Shown here piece after piece: positions 25,825-33,250 of a stretch of 64,000 nucleotides of DNA. Below the pieces are notes generated by a model that searched no databases, was not told the DNA's origin, and saw nothing but the letters and a program-made list of their open reading frames with translations. Within the stretch, counting starts at the first letter, position 1. The number at the start of each line of letters is the position of its first letter. Origin of the DNA: CALHVX01 sp039198065 (GTDB lineage Bacteria; Pseudomonadota; Gammaproteobacteria; Pseudomonadales; Azotimanducaceae); NCBI GenBank assembly GCA_039198065.1, contig JBCCTU010000002.1, positions 124,001 to 188,000 on the forward strand, read 5' to 3'. The translations under genes were made by a program, and so were the position numbers.

Positions 25825-26378
25825 GGGCGCGGTGTCCGCTGCGCAGGTTCTGGAACGACGTAGAGATCGATACCGCGGTCGCCACGATAGTCCGCCTCTG
25901 CCCGCACGAACCCGTGACGTTCGAGTACGCGGATAGACGCGTGGTTCGCGCGGTACACGGTTGCCCGCAGCGGCGCTATCGCCAATCGCTTCGCATAGCG
26001 CACCAGGCCGGCCACGAGTTCCGTGCCAAGGCCCTGGCCCCACCAGGGTTCATCCAGGCCGTAGATCAGTTCCTCGTCGCTGCGGTCGCTGGGGTCCGGG
26101 CCACGGGCGAATCCGGCCCAGCCGATCAGCGTCCCGTTCGATCGATGAATCACGGCCCCAGTGCCGTAGCCGAAGCGCGCCAGATTCTCCTGTGAGGTTT
26201 CGATCCAGCGGGCTACGTCGTCACGGGACAGGGGTTTGCCGTCGTCTACGTAGCGGCTGACGGTCGGACTTGCATTGATCCGGGCGAGGTCCTCGAAGTC
26301 GCTCAGCTCGAAGCCGCGTACCGTCAACCGATGAGTAGAAAAAAAGTGCGGGGCAGCGGTGGGCTGATCTGATGTCAT
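25821..26378 (-). CDS. GNAT acetyltransferase (RimJ/RimL-like)
   Basis: A 185-residue GNAT protein. It opens THRLTVRGFELSDFEDLARI as RimL-type enzymes do. The acetyl-CoA motif is WWGQGLGTELVAGLVRYA (Q/R-x-x-G-x-G/A) near residue 115, and the end motif is NHASIRVLERHGFVR. It acetylates an N-terminus or small amine; the target is unknown. The stop overlaps the PRT gene by 4 nt, and the start is 48 nt from the divergent SET gene. Confidence 0.9.
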   Translation of the reverse strand: MTSDQPTAAPHFFSTHRLTVRGFELSDFEDLARINASPTVSRYVDDGKPLSRDDVARWIETSQENLARFGYGTGAVIHRSNGTLIGWAGFARGPDPSDRSDEELIYGLDEPWWGQGLGTELVAGLVRYAKRLAIAPLRATVYRANHASIRVLERHGFVRAEADYRGDRGIDLYVVPEPAQRTPRP

Positions 26379-26425
26379 GGGGTCTAGGGTGTTAGCTTCT
26401 CGGCTTTGGAAAACGCTATTCGACC

Positions 26426-26947
26426 ATGACTAACGGCAACCGACACGCGTTGAGTTACCGCGCGCCTACGACGCGGGTGGCGACCAGCCCGATACAGGGA
26501 CTGGGTCTGTTCGCCACCGAAGCCCTGCCAGCGGGAACGCTTGTGGCCATGAAAGGGGGGAGCGTGCTCACCCGGGAGGTTTGGGACACCTTGACTCCGG
26601 GTCTTGGACCGGCCGAGTTTCAGATCGCTGATGATCTCGTCATCGCCCCGCAATCGGCCAGCGAACGGGACGGCTCGATGATCTTCCTCAACCACAGCTG
26701 TGATCCCAACTGTGCGATTCAGGGTCAGATCGCTGTGGTCACTATGCTACCCGTGGCTCCCGGGGAAGAGTTGACGCACGACTGGGCGACGACCGATGAC
26801 GACGACTATGAAATGGCCTGCCGGTGCGGTACTCGCCGCTGTCGCGGCACGGTAACGGGCAAAGACTGGCTCGATCCCGAGCTCCGCGTGCGCTATCGGG
26901 GGTGGTTCTGTTGGTACCTGCAGCGCCGAATCGATGCCGGGGAGTGA
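26426..26947 (+). CDS. SET-domain protein methyltransferase
   Basis: A 173-residue bacterial SET protein. The N-terminal GLGLFATEALPAGTLV, the SAM/pseudoknot motif SMIFLNHSCDPNCAI and GEELTHDWATTD are the defining SET blocks. The post-SET Cys cluster (CRCGTRRCRG) is also present and could bind zinc with the NHSC cysteine. It would transfer methyl groups from SAM to lysine. Bacterial SET proteins are uncommon; candidate substrates are ribosomal, histone-like or elongation proteins. It has no co-directional partner nearby. Confidence 0.9.
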   Translation: MTNGNRHALSYRAPTTRVATSPIQGLGLFATEALPAGTLVAMKGGSVLTREVWDTLTPGLGPAEFQIADDLVIAPQSASERDGSMIFLNHSCDPNCAIQGQIAVVTMLPVAPGEELTHDWATTDDDDYEMACRCGTRRCRGTVTGKDWLDPELRVRYRGWFCWYLQRRIDAGE

Positions 26948-26994
26948 CTCGATAGAGCCGACTTCGGGCTCGTCGTCCAGCGGCCGCGTCGCGC

Positions 26995-27012
26995 TGTAAC
27001 ATGTTAGTTACA
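26995..27012. promoter_or_regulatory. 18-bp inverted repeat, candidate operator
   Basis: TGTAAC (26995-27000) and GTTACA (27007-27012) are exact inverted copies around ATGTTA. It stands out against the GC-rich surroundings. It lies 48 nt after the SET stop and about 275 nt before the giant gene, so it could bind a dimeric regulator. No regulator gene is adjacent. Confidence 0.35.
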
Positions 27013-27064
27013 AATCGGGGCGGGTTTGTTGTCACCATGAGCCGTTGTTTCATCGGGGGGAGAA

Positions 27065-27199
27065 ATGATGTACCGCTCGTGCTGCTCACAGTTCGTTGTC
27101 GATCGTCGACGCGCAACGCGTTCTTTCCTTGCTCGTAACCTGTCGTTATTGGCCCCGGTGGTTCGGTGCCGCCGCTGCGCCTGTGTACTGGCGGGCTGA
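27065..27199 (+). CDS. Possible 44-residue Cys-rich small protein
   Basis: An ATG-ATG start at 27065 follows the very strong ribosome-binding sequence GGGGGGAGAA. The frame codes 44 residues and ends in TGA at 27197-27199. It carries five cysteines (CC near the start; CRRCAC near the end) and many Arg. It resembles no family I know. The spacing to the giant gene is 87 nt. The strong ribosome site is the only positive evidence; it could be a chance frame or a leader peptide. Confidence 0.3.
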   Translation: MMYRSCCSQFVVDRRRATRSFLARNLSLLAPVVRCRRCACVLAG

Positions 27200-27286
27200 C
27201 TCACATCTGCCGACATGTTTCGGCCTCAGTACACTGCGGCGCCCGCGATGAGGGCAAGGTGGTGCGAACAACGATTCGGGGGCGTT

Positions 27287-30200
27287 ATGGAAGGGTTCAG
27301 CTGCACAACATGGGCGATTGCGCTACGGCGAGTGACGGCGGGGCTGTTGTTGATCTTGGGCGCCGAAGCGTTCGCCGAACTGAGTGACCCCGGCTTTGAA
27401 ATGGGCGCTGACGGCTGGCAGATCAGCAACTTCGACTTCACGCAGCTGCGCCAGCTTGACGAGGCCCTGCTGGGATCCCCAGGAGATGTGATCGAAGCGA
27501 TCCGCGTCGAGCCATACGAAGGCACGACCATGCTACGGCTCGGAGAGCCGATAGAAGAGTTTGCCGCGCCAGGGTTCGCCGGGCCCGTCGGCGTGAGTCA
27601 GCTTTTTGCGCCCACAAGCTCAACGATCAAACTGGCGGTACGACTGCTGAGCTGGGAATCGGCGGATGCGTTGAGCGCGGACCGGTTCGTCATCGAACTC
27701 CGGGACGTCAATAACAATCAAATCAACGTGCCGGTTCTGCCGACGGACCTCCCGGAGACGGAGCTTCTGGGCCAGTACCTCGAGCCCAGCAACGGCAACG
27801 AATGTCGCGAAACGCCATGTACCCTGCGACCGTCTTACCCGCGGCTCAACACCGGCGACTCCGGCTGGCTAACTTTTACGCTGCAAGGGGTGCCGCAGAA
27901 CGCCGGCCCGCTGCGCCTGATCATCAGTTTGATCAACGACTCCGAGCGCGCGACCTGGGCCTACATCGACACTCAGGATCTAAGCGGAGCGGTCGACCTA
28001 AGCTTCAACGAACAAGGGTCTGCGTCGCCGCTGCCGCCCCTTACGACGGCGAACGGGCCTGTTTCGACCCCGACCACGGATGGTGACTTCACCGTCATTG
28101 AGGGGGCAGATACGTTTCCCGAGAATGGTGACGACCGCGACTTCCCTTCCCGGCTGGGCCCGGCGTCGAGCATGCTGCGTATCGGTACGCCAGTGGACAA
28201 CTTTTTCGTAGAGGTCCCTGAGTCGGCTCTGACGCTAACGCAGCGTTTCATTCCTTCCGGGCCGTTTCTTGAAATCAATCTGGCGGTGGCAAGCTACGAG
28301 CCCTTCGGAGATGACGAGATTCTGATCGAGCTGATTGATCCGCAGGATCCCGGTCGCGTCTTTCCCATGTCCACCGTTCGTGACTTCAGCCTGCCGGTAA
28401 CGCTCGGTTACTCGGGCCTCGATACGCCGCCGTCGTGTTCGCAGACGCCCTGCCGAATTCCGCTGTTTCGAACCATCGTTAACAACGGGCTCAATTTCTC
28501 TCAGTTTGATAACGGTGCTTTCGTGCCCATCCGCTTCGGAAACCTGCCGCAGCAGCCGCGGGAGCTTGAGCTACGGGTGTCGGTGATCAACGGCAGGGAT
28601 GGCAATGGCGAGGTCCGAGCTGCCACCTGGGCCTATCTCGAGGGTCCGGACTTCGGCTACCCAAGCAGCGTCGGGAATCAACCACCGACAGCCGTCGCCC
28701 GGTTCTACCCCGGGGATGCGGACAATGTGCCGGGTAGTGAAGTGTTCGAGGGTGACTTCACGGTCTTTGACTGCACCGAGTCCTCAGACCCTGAGGGCGA
28801 CGATTTCATTTGCCGCTGGACCGTTGATGGGCCGAACGGCATCGAAGAGTTTGTGGGCAACTACCTCGTCTACACCTTCCCAGACGAAGGCCCGAACGGC
28901 TGGAGCGTGGAGCTTACTGTCGAGCAGGACCCGGACACGTTTTCTACGACCCAGATTGTCGTTCCGATGCAGAACGCGGAACCGGTGATCAATCTGCTGA
29001 ACGTCGAAGTGCTCGAAGACGGACAGAGCCCCAGTATTTGTCGGTTTGCAGATCCGGGTTGGATCGATACCCATGACGTGCAGATCAGCTTCAGCGGACA
29101 ACCGTTTGACATGGTTACGCGCTCGGAAGCGGTGCCGAGTTTTGCCAGCGGTTTCGGTGCCACGATCATTGATGCCGCCGCTCTGGCGCTCGACGTTGCC
29201 GAATACACCATTGAATGCGCGGTGACCGACAACGATGGTGGGCTTGCCGTCGATACGGCGACGATGACCCTGTTGTCCTCTGACGACGTTGATACCAAGG
29301 AGGCGTTGGAGACGACTGCTGGTTTCCTCACCATCAACGGTGGCAACACGATCATTGCGCGTATCGACTCAGCCGTGGATATGGATCTCTACGAAATCCG
29401 TGATCGTGAAGGCAATCCGCTGGTACCTAATTCAGAAGTGAACGTTATCGTCGACGTGCCGGCGGACTACGATGCGGTATTGCTCTCCCGGACCGTGGGA
29501 GCACTCGAAGGCGCTCCATTTGTGAATGCACCGTTCGTCAACGTGCCCTTCGTGAACGTGCCGTTCGTCAATGTGCCCTTCGTCAACGTCCCGTTTGTCA
29601 ACGTCCCGTTTGTGAATGCGCCATTCGTTAACGCGCCGTTCGTTAACGCACCGTTCGTTAATGCGCCCTTTGTGAACGCGCCCTTTGTCAACGTACCGCT
29701 CGAAACGAGCCCCTGGGGTAGCGCAGGACTTGGCTTTGAAAACCTACCCCTGTCGCAGGTGGGACTGGCTGCGCCGCGCAACGGCAACGTTGCCGGTAGC
29801 GACATTGCCATCGCCGACTTCCCGGCACTGGATCGGGCGCGTCTCGAGGCCTTGGACCTCAACGTCCGCGCGACGTCGGGCAATCGGACCAACCGTCGCG
29901 AACACATGCTGATCAAGGTGGCCCCGGGCGAGGAGGCCGTGTTCTTGGCAGTAGTCCCTGGTGCCCGGCAGGCAGTGCGAGCGCCCTATAGCGTCAGTGT
30001 TGAGGTGGCCTTCCCACCATCGCAGAAGCAGTTGCTCGGGGCGGCTTGCGACGGTGACCAGGTGGTGCCACTTATTGAGCAGACGGATTCGGTAAAGGTA
30101 GTCCGCGATACCGGGGCGCCGACGACCTTGATCGTGACGCAGCTCGAACGCTTTGCAGCGGTCAACAACAACAGCATCGAATCGGTCACGCAAAAGGTCA

Positions 30201-33025
30201 TTGCACCGCTGGAAGAGTTCTTTGCCTTTCCAACGGTGAACGCCCGGGTCATATCCGTGCCGAGCGCCCTGTACCGCGAAGCCGATGCCGATACCTGCTC
30301 CATCGAGCTACAGAACACCGTGGCATCCGCGATTCGTGACATCGTGCAAGCCGAGCTTGCTGCAAATCCGAGCATTCGCTACGTGCAGCTCCTCGGCGGA
30401 ACCAACGTGATTCCCCATCACTTCACCCCGGATGAAGTGCAGGTCGGTTTCGAGGGGCTATACGCTCAAGAGCTGATCATCGAGCCCGCCAGCCCGACCG
30501 CGGTGGGCTTTGCCGAGGGGTACAACACATCCGATGCACCGTACGTCGACCGCGATCCGCTTCCTTACCGCGGCCGCGAGCTGTATCTGGAAGACGTGTC
30601 GATTGCCCGGCTGGTCGAAACGCCGGATGAAATTCTTCAAGTTGCCGAAGACTTCCTGGCGACAAACGGTGAACTCGCCGTCGAGAACACGCTCGCCTTT
30701 GGCTACGACTTCTTCATCGACGGTACGCAAGAGGCTGCCCGGGCGGCGGCCAAAATCAGTACCGTTGAAACAATCGCCAACGACAACTGGACCGTCGGAG
30801 AGATCGCACCGCGTTGGTTCGAAGGGTCGGGCGACGGCAGCGCGTTTCAGTTCAACATTGCGAACGGCCACGCCACCTATTTCGCTATGGTGTCTGCTGG
30901 TGGGTATCCGTTACTGGCAGACGATCGAGTTGACGATACGGAACCTTTCCCGGAACTGTTGCGTGCTACGGAGCAGACCAACCGCGTGCCCTCGGAGGTG
31001 ACGCTGTCGATCGGCTGTCACTCCGGTCTTTCCATGCCGTCAAATGTTGCGCTGTTTCCGGAAGTCGCGGAAGACTGGGTGCAACAGCGCGGGAACTTCG
31101 TCGGCCCCATTACCTACGGCCTAGGCCATACCGCGTTCGCCGATCGGGGCACGGAGGGAATCATCACGCTGGTGGTCGAGGAACTCACTCAGGGTTACAG
31201 CCTTGGGGAGGCCGTGGTACGGGCGAAGCTGCGGTATGCGCTCGGGCTTTACGAGTTTGATCCGCACGATGAAAAGTCCCTGATCGGGCTGAACGTCTAT
31301 GGCATGCCGCAACTCCGAATTGCCGGTCTTCCGGTGCAGGAGATTGCACGAGTCGATACGCCGGAACTGCGTGATGGGGCCTTCGCTCAGGCGCCCGTTG
31401 TCCGTCAAGACGATACCCAGGAGCTCCGGTCGCGTCTGTTCGAGGGCTGGAAGCTGAAGCCAGTCGTGTTCAACCCGGCGATTGAAAACCTGGGCACCGT
31501 CAATTTCGATCTGACCTTCGACGGTGGCCCGCCGGTTTCAAACCCGAACGTTGATCTCGAACGACGGACGATTGCCGAACTGGGTGAGTATTACACCTAT
31601 GACGGACTGGCCCAGGGTGTTGTGGGTCGGCCGGCACAGCCGCTTTACCGGGTACTTGAGCTGCACCGCCCGGGAATCGACGGGCCCCGGATGAACGGTG
31701 TGGTACTTCGTGGCGGCACCTACATCGACTTCCTTGATCGAGATCCGCTGTTCGTCGCACCGGAGCACGACTGGGCGGATACCGATGAACCCCAGGCTTG
31801 CGTCGAATCGTTCACTCCGAGCCGGATCGCCGGTATCGCAACGACTGAGCTCAGCGATGTTGTGTATCAGACGGCGCTCATCCAGGGCGGGCAGTTCAAG
31901 TGTACGGATGCTTCCGGTGCTTCGGTGCGCGGAACGTTGCGCATCTACGACAACCTTGAGGCAGAAATCACCAGCCCGAGCGATCCGCTTAACGACGACG
32001 TAGAGCCGCCGCAGGTCGTGGCTGAGAATTTTGTCATCGACCCCGATACCGGTGACGTAACGGCTACGCTCAACGCGGCCGATGCGAGCGGTATCCGGGA
32101 GATCGTCGTGCTTGTGTACACGGACAATGACGGCGTGCCCGGCGGCGAGGGCACCATCAAGTCGTTCAGTACCGGCAACATCGTTGGCATGCCCGGCCCT
32201 TTTACCCTGCTCATTCCCGATGCGGCGAATGCTCGCCTCGCCGTGCAGTACGTTGGCGATGACGGGACTATCGCTGTTAGCACCGGCAAAGGTCACCTGC
32301 TGGACCCGATCGTGCTCGACATTCAGTCCACCACCTATGTGCCAGGGCCGTCGACAGTAGAGACGCTGGTCGCTCCAGCGGACGGGCTAGCGAACGGCAC
32401 CCTGACGGTCGACTTCGGGGACGGCAGCGAGGGTTCGGTGGTGGCCTTCGACCCCTTTGGCCTGCCGACGGCCGCGACGACGCTTAACGGTGACGGAAGC
32501 GCAACGATTCGCGTACCGCACGACTACGCTGGCGTGACCGGTCCGGTGTCGGTGGTTGCACAGTTTGAAGCGCCGGGTGCCGAGGCAGCTGATAAGGACA
32601 CGCTGACTCCCGTCTTACCCTGCAGCGATCCTGTGGGGGACGTGTCCAAGCCGAACGTCGACATTGTCAGCTGTGACGCCAACGCCAGTGGCGGGGTGCT
32701 GCACTTCAGCTTCGATGTAGCGGGTACGGCCCGCAAGCGGAACTTCCATTTCCAATGGCTGACGATCCCCACTGCGGGTGGCGACCGTCACGTCAAACTG
32801 CTGTTTTGGTTCAACTGTCTGTTTGCTTGGGTGGACGGTAGCTTCACTCCCGTGTGGAGCCTTGGTGCCAATGCCTCACTTTCTGGGTCAACGGTGTCCT
32901 TCGCCATCGATGCGAGTACGTTGGGCTGGAATGGAGACCCTGTCACCTATTCCGCGGGCGCATTGCGGCGCACCTGGCGGAAGAAGGTCTTCGACCGGAC
33001 GGCGCCGGCACTGTTGGTACCCTAA
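27287..33025 (+). CDS. Giant secreted protein with C25-like (clan CD) peptidase domain and PFVN repeats
   Basis: 1,912 residues. Signal peptide 1-30 (VTAGLLLILGAEAFA). Two tandem beta-domains (about 31-235 and 265-465) each end in ATWAY and contain a Cys-x4-Pro-Cys-type pair, so they look duplicated. A PKD-like domain follows (PPTAVARFYPGDAD, FDCTESSDPEGD). A PPC-like domain (DMDLYEIRD, DYDAVLLS) is interrupted by twelve 5-residue PFVN[A/V] repeats (743-802) and resumes at PYSVSVEVA. The C25-like core (about 930-1330) has YVQLLGGTNVIP, ARLVETPDEI, a candidate catalytic His1195 (ANGHATY) and Cys1244 (SIGCHSG). The last 580 residues are Ig-like. No C-terminal anchor or sorting signal is recognised. 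It probably acts outside the cell as a peptidase or adhesin. ATG 27287 follows GGGGG; upstream frames are less likely. Confidence 0.82.
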   Translation: MEGFSCTTWAIALRRVTAGLLLILGAEAFAELSDPGFEMGADGWQISNFDFTQLRQLDEALLGSPGDVIEAIRVEPYEGTTMLRLGEPIEEFAAPGFAGPVGVSQLFAPTSSTIKLAVRLLSWESADALSADRFVIELRDVNNNQINVPVLPTDLPETELLGQYLEPSNGNECRETPCTLRPSYPRLNTGDSGWLTFTLQGVPQNAGPLRLIISLINDSERATWAYIDTQDLSGAVDLSFNEQGSASPLPPLTTANGPVSTPTTDGDFTVIEGADTFPENGDDRDFPSRLGPASSMLRIGTPVDNFFVEVPESALTLTQRFIPSGPFLEINLAVASYEPFGDDEILIELIDPQDPGRVFPMSTVRDFSLPVTLGYSGLDTPPSCSQTPCRIPLFRTIVNNGLNFSQFDNGAFVPIRFGNLPQQPRELELRVSVINGRDGNGEVRAATWAYLEGPDFGYPSSVGNQPPTAVARFYPGDADNVPGSEVFEGDFTVFDCTESSDPEGDDFICRWTVDGPNGIEEFVGNYLVYTFPDEGPNGWSVELTVEQDPDTFSTTQIVVPMQNAEPVINLLNVEVLEDGQSPSICRFADPGWIDTHDVQISFSGQPFDMVTRSEAVPSFASGFGATIIDAAALALDVAEYTIECAVTDNDGGLAVDTATMTLLSSDDVDTKEALETTAGFLTINGGNTIIARIDSAVDMDLYEIRDREGNPLVPNSEVNVIVDVPADYDAVLLSRTVGALEGAPFVNAPFVNVPFVNVPFVNVPFVNVPFVNVPFVNAPFVNAPFVNAPFVNAPFVNAPFVNVPLETSPWGSAGLGFENLPLSQVGLAAPRNGNVAGSDIAIADFPALDRARLEALDLNVRATSGNRTNRREHMLIKVAPGEEAVFLAVVPGARQAVRAPYSVSVEVAFPPSQKQLLGAACDGDQVVPLIEQTDSVKVVRDTGAPTTLIVTQLERFAAVNNNSIESVTQKVIAPLEEFFAFPTVNARVISVPSALYREADADTCSIELQNTVASAIRDIVQAELAANPSIRYVQLLGGTNVIPHHFTPDEVQVGFEGLYAQELIIEPASPTAVGFAEGYNTSDAPYVDRDPLPYRGRELYLEDVSIARLVETPDEILQVAEDFLATNGELAVENTLAFGYDFFIDGTQEAARAAAKISTVETIANDNWTVGEIAPRWFEGSGDGSAFQFNIANGHATYFAMVSAGGYPLLADDRVDDTEPFPELLRATEQTNRVPSEVTLSIGCHSGLSMPSNVALFPEVAEDWVQQRGNFVGPITYGLGHTAFADRGTEGIITLVVEELTQGYSLGEAVVRAKLRYALGLYEFDPHDEKSLIGLNVYGMPQLRIAGLPVQEIARVDTPELRDGAFAQAPVVRQDDTQELRSRLFEGWKLKPVVFNPAIENLGTVNFDLTFDGGPPVSNPNVDLERRTIAELGEYYTYDGLAQGVVGRPAQPLYRVLELHRPGIDGPRMNGVVLRGGTYIDFLDRDPLFVAPEHDWADTDEPQACVESFTPSRIAGIATTELSDVVYQTALIQGGQFKCTDASGASVRGTLRIYDNLEAEITSPSDPLNDDVEPPQVVAENFVIDPDTGDVTATLNAADASGIREIVVLVYTDNDGVPGGEGTIKSFSTGNIVGMPGPFTLLIPDAANARLAVQYVGDDGTIAVSTGKGHLLDPIVLDIQSTTYVPGPSTVETLVAPADGLANGTLTVDFGDGSEGSVVAFDPFGLPTAATTLNGDGSATIRVPHDYAGVTGPVSVVAQFEAPGAEAADKDTLTPVLPCSDPVGDVSKPNVDIVSCDANASGGVLHFSFDVAGTARKRNFHFQWLTIPTAGGDRHVKLLFWFNCLFAWVDGSFTPVWSLGANASLSGSTVSFAIDASTLGWNGDPVTYSAGALRRTWRKKVFDRTAPALLVP
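29513..29692 (+). repeat. Twelve 15-bp coding repeats encoding (A/V)PFVN
   Basis: Twelve tandem 15-bp units encode A/V-Pro-Phe-Val-Asn. The units run AA, then five with Val, then five with Ala. Codons vary at the third position (cca/ccg/ccc, ttt/ttc, aac/aat), so the protein repeat is conserved more than the DNA. The next codons (VPLE) look like a thirteenth, degenerate unit. The array sits in a loop after DYDAVLLS of a PPC-like domain. Confidence 0.95.
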
Positions 33026-33250
33026 AAAGCTACCGGGGTGCCGCGGTTGCGGCGCCTCCTCTTGCGGGTAGGCAGGGGTAGCGATCGCTAACGGTTCGTC
33101 GCATGCATGGGTGGGCACGACTTGTGGGGCCCGTCGTCCCCGTCGTCCTAGGGAAACGGGGTAAACTGGGGTCCGCGGCCTGTGGGTGCGTGGATCGCTC
33201 GCGTACTCGTCGGCTCACCTGCTTAGCCGTTGGAGTTTGCTGCGAGCACC

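Larger units (their letters stand above)
26948..27286. other. 339-bp region before the giant secreted-protein gene
   Basis: The gap between the SET gene and the giant gene. It holds the palindrome at 26995-27012, a small possible ORF (27065-27199), and CG-rich sequence. I see no RNA gene or clear sigma-70 promoter here. Confidence 0.6.

Noticed and set aside
29513..29692. CRISPR-like array
   Set aside because: Repeats are 15 bp, contiguous without spacers and stay in the reading frame, so they are coding repeats.
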